This document shows, piece after piece, positions 1 to 11,900 of a stretch of DNA of 64,000 bases (positions are counted from its first letter, which is position 1; each line of letters opens with the position of its first letter). The translations under genes were made by a program, and so were the position numbers. The DNA is taken from NCBI GenBank assembly GCA_951812925.1, contig OX638369.1:66044228-66108227 (forward strand), in the 5' to 3' direction. The DNA is from Calliopum simillimum. Taxonomy: Eukaryota; Arthropoda; Insecta; Diptera; Lauxaniidae. The notes under the pieces were generated by a model. It saw only the letters and a program-made list of their open reading frames with translations, had not been told where the DNA came from and ran no database searches.

Positions 1-330
1 TGAAATATGTTGATATACACCTGTATGCAGCATTTACTCGTCACAAAATTTTAGAACTTTTTAAATTAGGTTAACTTCTAAACTGCAAGCTGTACGAAAA
101 CACTCGAAGTACCATTTTATAGCAAATTTCTTTAACTGTAGAAGTAAGTGTTAACGAAAGCGACCTTTGAACCTGAATAACTTTTTGTGCGCTCACAACT
201 TCGCAATGGACTTTTCACAATCAGTTTATCATCCATAAGTAAAGACAATTCCGGTAAAAAATATCCATTTGAAATTTTTTCGCAGAAAAATTCTAATTTT
301 CCTGTGCTAGTGCTTGAAAATTTCGAAATT
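1..330. repeat. Partial arm of a foldback repeat family
   Basis: This stretch resembles one arm of the foldback element at 35555-36859. Shared landmarks are the phrase around 170-200 (cgacctttgaacctgaataa, versus cgacctttgagcctgaataa near 36720) and the end near 285-320 (tcgcagaaaaattctaattt, also near 36830). The copy is diverged and starts before the window, so its other arm is not visible. No coding potential is seen. Confidence 0.6.
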
Positions 331-619
331 TTTTCGATTTGAATTGTGTGGCATCACACTTTCCAAGACTCCCAGACCCCTCTCTGTCACACTTCGTCAC
401 AAATTCATGAAGCCTCCTCCTCTCTTTTTAAGTAAGAGTTTTTTTTTTGTTTCTAAAACGAGCGAGTGCGAAAATTAAAACATTTCATGTCGAAACCTTA
501 GAGCGCTATAGTCCTATCTCAATTTTTTCAATTGTTGGGAAATGAAATTAGAAGATTTCAAACAGTGGTTATTTAAAATTGGCTGCTATTTTGATATAAT
601 GATACACGCAATAATTTTA

Positions 620-796
620 CCCATAGTATATCGTCGCTCACTTATACAACGCCTAATTGACATTTTTTTTAAATAAAGTTTATTACATATTCTTGAAGAC
701 CAACCATAAATACACCTGAATATGTAATAAACTTTATTTAAAAAAAAATGTCAATTAGGGCCGTTGTACAAGTGAGCGACGATATATAGTATGGAT
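620..796. mobile_element. Short foldback MITE-like element
   Basis: Two inverted arms of about 76 bp (620-695 and 716-796) match almost completely. The outer parts contain atcgtcgctcactt and its complement; the inner parts contain aaataaagtttattacatat and its complement. The spacer is about 20 bp. There is no coding capacity, so this is a small non-autonomous hairpin element of unknown superfamily. Confidence 0.65.
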
Positions 797-1840
797 TTTT
801 ATTTTTGGACATTTTTTATTGGTTATTTTTTTTATTTGATGTTTTTATTTTTGGATGGTTTTTTTTTTTTTTTTTGTTGTTTTTTTGGATGTTTTTCATT
901 GGATGTTTTTTTGGATATTTTTGAGTGGAATCAAGTAAATGATATCAGAAAGATAGTTAGTGAATTATATTACATTGTTCTTTTGGCTGTTCAAAAATAT
1001 TATTTACCACTTCCCTACCCCCCACTAGTTAGAAGGGTGTGGTTGAAAAATACCTTGTTGATAGACCTTTTTTAAAAAATTATTAAAAATGTTGGCTAAT
1101 TTTAGTTTCACGAGGCTTACGGTCAGCATCGACGATATTTACCTTCCCGCTAATGGACTATAAGGTATTCACCAACCACTTTTTGTCGTATTTGTATGGA
1201 ATCTTGTGGTATGGGCTAACGGCCAACGTTCGATTAATCGAACACTTAATTTTTCGACATAACGGTAAAATGAGAGGGGGTAAAATTTTTAATGGCAGAT
1301 TTGGAATCAGGGGCGCCAATTGCTCTAAAAATATGCTTTATATAAAAAAAGTGTGCAAAGTGGCTGAAAATGGGTTAACCGATCGAAAATGCATTTAAAA
1401 GGCTATTATTTAGTTTTCTTAATTGTAGGTATAAATTTTATATTGAAAATCTTTAAATAAATATAGAAAAAATTAATGTTATTAAAAAACAAAAACAAAA
1501 CATATGAATTTGAAATATTGCAAGAATTATTACTTAAAATGTCATCTTTACACTTAAAAGCTTTAAAATAAAATTTTTATTATTTCAATAAAAAACTTTA
1601 TTTCTACATTTTTTATAAAAGCTAATTAAAAAACAACAGTAATTTAAAAAAACACTGTTTTAAGTGTTACTGTATGTTTTTTACATTAATTTTTTTAATT
1701 TTATTTTTAATATTATTATATGGCTAAAAGCCTAAGCTTTTGCCTTTAAAAGGCTTTTAATTTTTTTTCGATCGCCTGAGAAAGAAGAACGCTATAGACG
1801 TTTTTTAATTTAAAGTAGATTCGAAACATTTAAATATGTG

Positions 1841-1885
1841 GACACGTTCATTTCTGTAACTGGGACACGTTCATTTCTGTAACTG
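1841..1885. repeat. 23-bp tandem duplication
   Basis: The unit gacacgttcatttctgtaac plus three bases occurs twice back to back (1841-1863 and 1864-1885) with no mismatch. It is a simple local duplication with no known role. Confidence 0.8.
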
Positions 1886-2717
1886 AAAATAATTACTCTT
1901 AATTAAAAATTACTTATCTCGGTCAGTTTGTATGCTAAGAAGAAGTTTAAAAAACGAGAATATGCAAAATTGCATCAGTTTGCTTGGAGACTTTCACTAT
2001 CTGTCGAATAGTTTTTAAGTTATTTAGACATTTAAGCCCTCAAAAACGGATTGAATCCCCTGTTGAAAGGTGAACTTTTTTTGTAAAGTAACTAAGTAAC
2101 TAAACAACTGTACCAAGTTTCAAGTCCGCGGCAGTTTTTTCCTCTTAAATTTTACTGTACTAAGTAAAATTTTCCGTACAATATTTTTATGGAACACTTC
2201 AGCCCATTAAAACCAATGTTTTTAGAAAAAGTGTTAGACAGAAATTTATAGTTTAAATTTTTTCTAAAAAATATTGTGCGTAAAATTTTACAAACTTATC
2301 TTTTAACATTCACAATTTTCAACCAATTTTAATGAATGCTAGAAATTTTTAGAATTGAACGAATTTTATTTATAAGATATAAGAAGCGGAAATTAAAATT
2401 TTTTTCTCAAAGCATGAACTTTGAAAACCATAACTTTGTTAATTTTCACCAAAATGAAAAATTTAAAAATACATACTCGATCATTTTAACAGAGAATCAT
2501 TAAAAAACTATAAAAATTAAATCAATTTTAAAAGTGTTAATCTGACGTATAATGATACCCCATCTATGTTTGATGATCTCCAAACCTCATAACCAAATCT
2601 ATACGATTTCAGAACATTATGATTTTTTTCACTCTTATTTGATAAAGTTAATCTTTCTGCTTCAAGTACACAAACATTTTTTATTTTATTTTGCAGGAAA
2701 AATAAACGAACTATAAT

Positions 2718-2920
2718 ATGAGCAGCTTAAATGGTGATATAACAGTTTTAAGAAATGGCCGCTCAACCAGCCAAGTCTCAATTTATAACTATCCTGAACA
2801 TCTGAATCCTTTTTATGAGGAGGATAACCACAAACGCTTGCGGTTTTGGAAGTTAGGAAAAAATGGTGACAAGTCAGGACGTAGGAATAGTTTTTCACTT
2901 GGCGGGCTTAAAGATGTTTG
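2718..2920 (+). CDS. Host gene coding exon 1
   Basis: The exon opens at a splice acceptor (TTTTGCAG ending at 2696), has 21 bases of 5' UTR, then ATG at 2718. An in-frame TAA at 2703-2705 just upstream fixes this as the first usable Met, with A at -3. It encodes 67 codons plus two bases of W68 and ends at a consensus donor (TTTG|GTAAGT). The peptide contains the first SQVSIY...NPF module and a basic segment, RRNSFSLGG. The upstream acceptor implies at least one non-coding 5' exon further upstream, not identified. Confidence 0.85.
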
Positions 2921-5900
2921 GTAAGTATGTATAAACCAGTTTTAATAAGATTGTATTTGTTCTTTCCATTGGTTTTAAATAACAATAAACTGTTATACCG
3001 GAGAATTATAAGGAAAGAGTTTTCTTCAATATGCACAAAAGCCAGAAACATCCTCCTCTTTGAGAAGTGATTAAAAAAGTAAGAAAAGGACTAACATCTG
3101 ATTATACGTAATTGGGCCATTATATAAATAGAAATCGACGTTGTTTCGCTGTTGTTTTCTAAAATTCTCTCCAAAGGGCCATAAGCTCAATGTCTACCTA
3201 AAATTATTAACACATCCAAACCAATTTGATCTAATTTTTAAAAAAATTTTGATAGAATCCTTTTTTTTTTTGTTTATTTGCTCTTCGTATAAAAGGGAGA
3301 ACGGTTACTCGCACGTAAATCCACTATAATGCAATGCCAAGGTTATTGTTAATGTTTAATTTCCAAGCTTCAATAAATAATATTTTTATTTTTATAAAAA
3401 AAGGAAGAATTTTAATTGAATTATTCTTCCTCATAAGAATCTGGAAACATGCTTACAAGAAATTAAAGTTTAAAAGAAATCGGTAAAAAGTAGCGTTCTT
3501 CAATTTGTGGAATTGTTGTTTGACTTAACATTACCAATTCACAAAAAAAAAAAAAAAAATAATCACTGGATTATCGCATTTAAGAATTGCATGTCGAATG
3601 TCTTGGTCTCGAAAAATTACCAAATTACCAATAATGTCAATTAAACAAACCATTATTGATTTGGATTGTTTTTTGTTCAGCTCTACCGTAGAGGTCCATA
3701 TAGTACCATAAGACTATATTATTAAAGAAAATTAGTAGATGCAAATGTTCTGAAATTTTTATTGAACAATGTTACAAAAACCCATTAAATTATTTTTACT
3801 AGGTCATTCAAGTCGTTTCGTATAAAAAAGAAGTCTTCTACACTGGGAATAAATAAAACATCAGAAAGTCCACCTCCTCTCCGACGTGAAATTGCTTATG
3901 ATCCACTGTCACGACACACGTACGATACAACACTTCCTAACAGAAACAATAATTTTCTTCGATCAATTCCGCTAAGGAACTCATTGCAAACGGTATATCA
4001 ACCACAGGTAAGCATAAAATTAGTTTTAAATTAATCTACTGCTAAGCTTCCAGGTGGCTGCGCATACGACCTCGACACCGCAAAATTTTCCAGCAAATGT
4101 TAGTTGTTCCTAGAGCCTTTTCATTCATACCAAAACTCAGCTATCTGCGTCAAATAACACTATGCAACAGCCAAATCTCCCAGTGAATGCCACTATCCAT
4201 TTCATATGTAAAATGGGCTGCTGATTCCGAAAATCGCATTATCTTTTTTTATTTCGTGTCGTTTTTGAGATGACCAAAAAAAAAAGATAGTTCCATTTAA
4301 ATACAAATATCTCAAGAACCAATGTTTGTATTCAAACGTATTGTATTTCATATTAAAGATAATTAAATTACCTACAAATGATATTCACATTACTTTTTGG
4401 TTGGTTTGTTAGTTTCGGCGAAATAAATTGATTTCTAAAAAAAACATTTTTTTTTTCGAAAAAATTAACAAAAAATCAAAATCAACTGCAGATTTATACA
4501 AGAAGAAATAACTTTTTTACCTTTTTTTTTTGTATCATAGACTATATATTTGTGAAGAAAATAAGATACCATTTAAAAAAATCGATGGAAAAATGAAAAA
4601 ATTGTATACAATTCATTGAAAAGTTACCAAAATGCGTTTTTCCCTATTTTTTTCGTTTTTTTTGTAATAAACTGTTCGATAATTAAAACTTTTTGTAAAA
4701 CACATGAGAAAATCCAAAAAATTCTTAAAGTAGGCGTTAAAAAAGAATACCCGTGTCTCGTCGTTTTTCTCCAGCACGTCAGATTTTTTGTTAATCGATT
4801 TTTGAAGTTTTTTAATCCACTGTACATGAAAAATACAAAAATAGCGCATTCTTGCGTTAAATCGATGAATTTAACTATATGATCCTTACATTTGAGGTGT
4901 ATTATGTGTTCAGTAAACTTATGCGGGATACTACGAGGAATATTTTTGTAGACAATTTTAACCCTCTTATGAAAAAAACCACTAAAAATTTAAAAAAATT
5001 CATATCTCGGAAACCTATCCAAACATTTTTTTTTTATTGTGATTTTCAAGTTAAGGCAACCTAAGTGATTCAGAAAAAAATAGTGGCATTTCTTCTACAT
5101 ATTGACTATAAACTAGTGTAATTGTGGCATAGCTTGGAAGATTCCATTAAATGAAATATACTATGAAACAATATACTGTTATTAATATTTTTTTAAGGCT
5201 TTCGCTTGCTCCTTTGCTCTTGATGCTTTGTATGGCACTTATTTATTTATTTTTGGCATTACCATAATGGTATATGAAAAGTGGTTTCAGGCAAGCCATC
5301 ATAAAGGCCCGCCCCTCCATACAAATATACATATACGAGTACTTACGTTATATCTGAGTTAAATTTTTTAAAACGGACACAGTAAAAACTATTTCACTCA
5401 ACTAAAACTTTTTTTGGCAGTTCTTTGAAGAGTTTTTGATCAGGATTATTGTTTTATATTTTTTATTTTTTTTCAAAAATTTTATTTTTTTTTTAAGTTA
5501 TCAGCATATCGACGGCTTATATTCAATACCCTCTATCTACAATTTTCACGAAAATTAGTTTTTGATGGTAAAACCTTCATTGAGACAAATATCATCTATG
5601 ATATTAATTCCAAACGAAAAATTTGCTTCCAGAGCTACTTTTTTCCATTTAAAAAAATTCACTATCTACAGCAATCGATTTTGCGAAATGCAATATCCTC
5701 TATCTACATATGAAAAATGAAAGATTTTTCATTTTATTATATTTATTGCGTGGCCGTTATATACAAGGTCATGACAAATGGCGAAAATAAATTTTCTTCA
5801 TTTTTTAAGTTTTGTATGTTTAACCTTGATAGCCCTGCTCAGTCGTGATTGGCCTTCTGTAAACAAAAAGAAAAGGCTATACGCATGAAATTTGGTACAC

Positions 5901-8900
5901 ATGAAAACTAGGCTATCTGGGATTAAAAATGGGCGTGATCGGTTGAACTTGATTTGAAAATTAATACAATTGAGGAGTGTCCGCACCAAAGGGCCTGAGT
6001 ACCATTTCGAGGCAAAAGTTGTGTCATAATATGAATCGGGTGACATTTTGTTAGAAATGATAATAATTGTTTTCTGTTTTCAGGAAAAATTTACTCGATG
6101 GCGTTGAATTGATGACATTATGTTAAAAAAACTAGAGATCGCCTTGTGGGCGAAATTCGCCCATTTCGATTTGACCATAAAATAAAGGAAAAAGTTTTTA
6201 TACCCTTCCTTGGTCGATAAAACACAAAAAACTTTTAAATATTCTTCCTTAGGGTTCGGGTTATCTGCATCGGTGCAGCAGCTAAGCTGCAATATCGTAC
6301 TTTTCATTTAGAGGCGTGTAACTCCTACTAAAGAGCAAACAGTTTTTGGTATCTATCTGTACCAAAATTCATAAAAATCAATCATGTTATCGTGCTATAT
6401 GGTGCTAACTCTATATCTATACCAAATTTCATAAAAATCGTATGCAGTATTTTCGCCGTGAGAGCGTTTTATCTATTTAGGGGCGTGGCACTGCCCACTG
6501 AAAATATAATGGTCATTTTATCGTTCCTTAGTGCCAATCCTATCTCCATACCAAATTTCGTTGAAACCGATGCAGCGGTTTAGATGTGAGAGCGTTTTTT
6601 CCATTTAGGGGCGTGGCACCACCCACTGAAAAACATAATGGTCATATTATTGTTCCTTAGTGCTAACCCTATCTCCGTACTAAATTTCGTTAAAATCGAT
6701 GCAGCGGTTTAGCCGTCAGAGCGTTTTTTCCATTTAGGGGCGTGGCACCGCCCACTGAAAAACATAATGGTCATATTATAGTTCCTTAGTCCTAACCCTA
6801 TCTCCATACCAAATTTTGTTAAAATCGATGCAGCGGTTTAGCTGTGAGATCGTTTTTTCCATTTAGGGGCGTGGCACCTCCCACTTTAAAAACAAATATA
6901 GTCCTATGCACTGCTCCTCCTCACAACCTTTCCAAAAAAAAAAAAAATCAAGCAAATCGGTTGAGATTTAGGTATAGAAACAGGGACCTAACCGATTTCG
7001 TTTGCCTATTTATATATAGATGATACCGGTCAAATAACTGATTATTATGCCACATAATATGTATGACATTACTTTTGTCTCGAAATGGTACCTAGGCCCT
7101 TTGGTACGGACACTTGTATATACGAGTCAAAAGAAACTGGGTATTAGAGCGGTATCCAGACGGACTTGTGAATGCAAAACATGAGAACTGAAATCTGAGC
7201 GCAGATTTTTATATGAAGTACCCCAAGTTACTAGAAAGTAGATGTACCCAGGAGCAAGGGTCTTTATTTCCTACTCCCCGCCCAGGCCTACCATAGTCTT
7301 GCACCCAAGTTTTTTATAGCAGTTTATGCTCTTGTTCTTGCATATTGTGTCTTGCTCTTCATCTTGGTCATTAAGTCTTGGTCTCATAGATGCCAAATTT
7401 CGAATTGAGATATGATTTTATGCTTGAAACGGGCGTGACACACCTATTAACTACAAATTTGAAAGACTAAAAAGCAGTCTTGGTCTTGATGATAATCCTG
7501 AGCAAGACCAAAACCACAGAAGTCTTGGTCTAGCAATGATATCAGCGCCTTGGTCTAATACCGAGACCAAGACCAAGAATCAAGACCAAGACTAATTTTA
7601 CGCATCTAAGCTAGGATTTTTTCTATCATGTAAGAATTCTGAGTTATCTTTTCTTAGAAGTCCAAAAATCACTGTTTTGAGGCCTACTTAGAGCTATATA
7701 GCAAGCTAGAAGCAAGGATAACTCAGGATCCTTACATGATAAAAAAAAACCAAGTTTAGATTCATAATAAGCAGATCAAAGTTCAAAATAAACGGCTTTA
7801 AAAAATAAGAACCTATAACAATCTGAGCTCAGGTTTCGGTTCTCATATTTTGCATTCTCAAGTCCGCCAGGCGCCTAACCTATATATACTATAATAACGC
7901 GAATAACTAAGGTTTTTTTAAAAATTTTTTATTTGAAGGATCTAGTGGCTCTTTTTAAATAATATCGTAGTACTTCGTTTGATTAACACTATAAAAAATA
8001 GCGAATAAAACAGTTTTTTTGCTCTCCTGAAAAATTGTGTTTTTGTAGATAGAGTGTATTGAATATAAGCCGTCGATATGCATTTTTATGTTCGTCTTTT
8101 TTTAAATTGCGACTTCTCCGTAAATATTGAACAAAAATTTATGAAATTTTTGTAGTAGGACTAAAAATACTTCAAAATTTAGATGAAATCAACTTTTCAC
8201 AAAAATTTTAAAAATTTCTTATAAATAATGCACTTTTTAATAAACAAATAGATATTAAAGCAATACCCACTCATAAATAAAAACAAAATTTTTACTCCGA
8301 ATTGTTCTCCGAAATCTGCATATTCTTGAAAAAAAATAAAAATTTGAATTACTTTCCGTAATAAAAAGTTACGCGTACTTAAATACCACTTCATATGCGC
8401 CTTGCCTATGTGATTTTCGCATTTCACCGCTGCATGCGAAACAAAAAGTCATAATTTACGCAGAAATTGAGAATGCACGTTAGAACGCGCAGCGAGCGTA
8501 AACATCTAGGTGCCTATGTAACAGCACTTAGGTAGGCGTAACTTTTTTATTAATGAAAGTATTTCAAACTTTTTTTTTTTCAAGAAAAGATTGTGAAGAT
8601 TTCGGAGAACAATTTTGTGTCAAAATGTTGTTTTAATTTAATATTGCTTTAATATCTATTTGTTTATTAAAAAGTGCATTATTTATAAGAAATTTTTTTA
8701 AAAATTTTTATGAAAAGTTGAATTCATCTTAGTTTTTAATTAGTTTTATACGGAGGAATCGCAATTTAAAAAAAGACGAATTTAAAAATTCACATGCTGA
8801 TAACTTTTCAAAAAATTCAAATTTTTTATTAAAAAAAAGACAATACCTAGTTCTGATAAAAAAACTCTTCAAAAACCCCCAAAAAAAGTTTGAAATGAGC

Positions 8901-11900
8901 AAGTTAGTTTTTACTGTGTTCGTTTCAAAAAATTTAACTCATCTACTTTTAGGATTATTTTAATAATACGACATTAGGAATGCACATTGGGATACCTCAA
9001 ACATTTATTTTCAGACAACAGACGAAAGTTATAAGGGATTTGGACTGAATCGTAATGATCGATATCGCAGCACAATTCAAACAGGAGGTAACTCTAACTC
9101 GCAGCCGTCAAAAAATTCACTAGCACCTAAAAGATACATCTATGGCGGTTCTTCAACTCCACAACCTCTTCGAAACAGCGAATTTGGTCAAGCGGGATCC
9201 TTAGAAATAATTAGTCGAGGGTAAGTTCATAAGCATATGTTCGAACAGAGAACTTATTTATTTCTACAAACAAAATTTTAAGAGTAACTTTTTCGAAATG
9301 CAAAATCCAGCACTCAAATTTCAAGCAATGGCAAAAATTATAAAACTGGAAATTTATCACATGAGTATATTTATGTATATAAACAATTTTATGAATTTCC
9401 CCACTTGAATTTTAAAAACAACGGTCCATAGAATACGTCGTATACGTCACAGAATATTTTTCAACTGACTGCGACGGATTTGACGGAAGAGCCTGACCCA
9501 ATGAATACTTTGAAAACGGATTAAAACATCAACGTTTTTTTCTTTATCGTAATAATTTGAAATTTTGCATTTGCACAGCGCCAATAATTTTGTATTCCAA
9601 TTTTATAAAAGAAAAACACAAAGAAAAAAAAAACAACAAATGATATTTAAAATACATTTATTTTACGATTGTCAAATCAAACGACGTACTTACATCGAAA
9701 GTTGGGAGTTGGGCAACTTTTGTACTTTGCGTTGACGCACAAATACTGATAGGGACTCACTCGATATAAACTCATGACTTTTAACTAGGCTGTCAGTTGA
9801 AAAATTGGATGCGTTGGCTTAAGATATTCTAATGGGACGACGTAGGGTACCTTTTGTTTTTTTTTTTTTTTTTGCTGAAATCAACTGTCCTAAATCTCCT
9901 GAGTAAATAAACATGCTTTTTTGTGGACATCAAAATAGACATTTTCGATGAATTTGGCGATGCTGATTCAGATTTTGGTCTTGCTGTATCTCATATGTTT
10001 TCCAAATATCCTAATTTAAAAGCGCTAAAAATACCGTTTTTCGCAATTTTTTGTATTTATTTCTCCGTAATTCTGGGCATTCCATTCGTATCTTAATTTT
10101 CCACACTCAGAAAAGAAAGATTGTTAAAACTAACCTGAAATTGCTGAAATTAATATTTTATATTATATCAACAATTCTGGAAAAACTTGCGAGGTTTGAG
10201 CTCAATTTTCCAATAGTTCTGGGTAAAATCATTCTTTCGTTTTAGACATTGTTAAGATCTTAATAAGCACTAACAAAATGCTTAAAAACATAAAAACAAT
10301 TGCACCCAGAACTAATGGAAAATGGAGCTCAAACCTATTTTGCTTAGGTCGACTAAAGCAGTTTTTCCTTCCTGCCACAGAGTTTCATTCTTAATACTTA
10401 AAGTTTTTATGCATTTCTTATGTTAAAGGCACTTCAGACTATCTGAGAAGTCATATGCGTTTTCTTATGTTTTTCTGTATGATTTTTTCTCTGACTGTCA
10501 AATTTTCTGTGTTTTTAATATATGTATATTGTTGAAATTGTTTTAATTTTTTATTTTTCAAACAACATTAAAAAATTTTAAAACTTCTATGACTTTTCTT
10601 TTCAAATAGATTGAAATCTAATGCCAACATAACTCATATAAGTTTTCTTCTGTAAAATGATTTGTGTAATAAATTTACATTCACACTATCAGAGTTACCA
10701 TATTTGACAACTCATAAGACTTTCTGTATAACTTTTCAGATAGTCTGAATGTAAACTTATTACACAAATGATTTATCAGAAGAGAACTCATATAAATATG
10801 AGTTATTTTGGCATTAGATTTGAATCTTTTTGAAAAGAAAAGTCATAGGATTTTTCAAATTTTTTAATGTTGTTTGAAAAATAAAAAATGAAAACAATTT
10901 CAACAATATAAATTAAAAACAGTAAAAATTTGACAGTCACAGAAATAATTTACAGAAAAACAATAGAAAACGCATATGACTTCTCAGGTAGTCTGAAGTG
11001 TCTTTTACAAAATACAGAACTTCAATCACTCATTTTTTATGTCAACAAAAAAAAAAAAAAAATATAAAAAAATCATAGCTGAAATAGAAATTATTAAATA
11101 TAGCGTTGAACAGACTGTTGAAGATGTAGTATGCCGCTGTAGTACAAAATGAAGTGTAGCAGACGATGAAGCGCTTTGAGAATTTCTATTAACAGAATCT
11201 AGAAGTTCGCTGCTTATGGAATAGAGTTTATAAAATTTGCATAAATTTTAAAATGACCTCACCTTTTAAAACTTAAAATAATTTTCGTAGCTTTATTTGC
11301 TGCTCTTTCTTATGAAATTTGCATGAATTTTGCGATGAATTAACCTTTAAAATCATTAAATAATGTTTACAAATTTATTTTCATCAGTTCGGTAACATTG
11401 TTCTTTTGTCAAAAAGCATGCTTTAAACAACGAAGTTGAAAAGTTTGAACTTTGTACTACGCCGCAAGCTTCAGCTTCATCGTTAACTTCACATTGTGTT
11501 GTTTCGTACTAAAATATGTGTAGTTTACTTTTGACATTTCGTCGCTAACATCTTACTACAAGCTTCGGCTTCACATTCTGTTTCGGCAGCAGCGTTGCCA
11601 TTGTGACACTTTTAGCTTAAACACACGACGAATTTCGCCCGACGAATATTCGCTGTCAAAATTAAAACACACAAGAGTATATGAAGTTGAACACAATCGC
11701 ACCGAACGACGAATATTCGTTGCAATAGAATTAGTTTTAATTTTGTCACCGGTGCCAGCGTTTTTTGGAAATGTCAAACCGGAAAAATACGTTTTTAATA
11801 TGAAATTTTTAGATTTCTTAAAAAAAATTCAAAGAATATGAGATTTTATTTAATATTTATTTATTAAAATTGTCATCAGAGAACATAAACAACAAATAAA

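Larger units (their letters stand above)
331..2696. other. Non-coding sequence upstream of the first coding exon
   Basis: This is AT-rich sequence with T-rich runs near 855-900 and no convincing coding region. It carries a small inverted-repeat element (620-796) and a short tandem duplication (1841-1885). A pyrimidine-rich tract ending in TTTTGCAG at 2696 is a good 3' splice acceptor, so part of this interval is probably an intron between an unseen 5' UTR exon and the first coding exon. Confidence 0.5.
5359..8943. mobile_element. Composite foldback element with nested insertions
   Basis: The left arm (5359 to about 5541) pairs with a right arm that is now in two pieces, 8047-8081 and 8798-8943. 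Landmarks are aaacggacacagtaaaaac (left) against gtttttactgtgttcgtttc (right), and atcgacggcttatattcaat against attgaatataagccgtcgat. A separate 712-bp foldback (8082-8793) splits the right arm. Further repeat elements occupy the middle (5978-7122 and 7149-7880). No transposase is seen, so the superfamily is unknown. Confidence 0.7.

Noticed and set aside
791..1075. 94-codon frame rich in F and L
   Set aside because: It is produced by T-rich low-complexity DNA and has no family resemblance.
4613..4882. Overlapping frames of 67-88 codons on both strands
   Set aside because: They recur in the 47137-49937 palindrome arms but overlap each other on opposite strands and resemble no known protein; probably chance frames in a repeat.
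6442..6890. Regular repeats considered as a CRISPR-like array
   Set aside because: Units are contiguous 129-bp tandem copies without unique spacers, and the DNA is eukaryotic.
9420..9860. Possible TIR element with acgtcgt and tttttcaactgac in inverted positions
   Set aside because: Pairing is short and spaced differently on the two sides; not convincing by eye.
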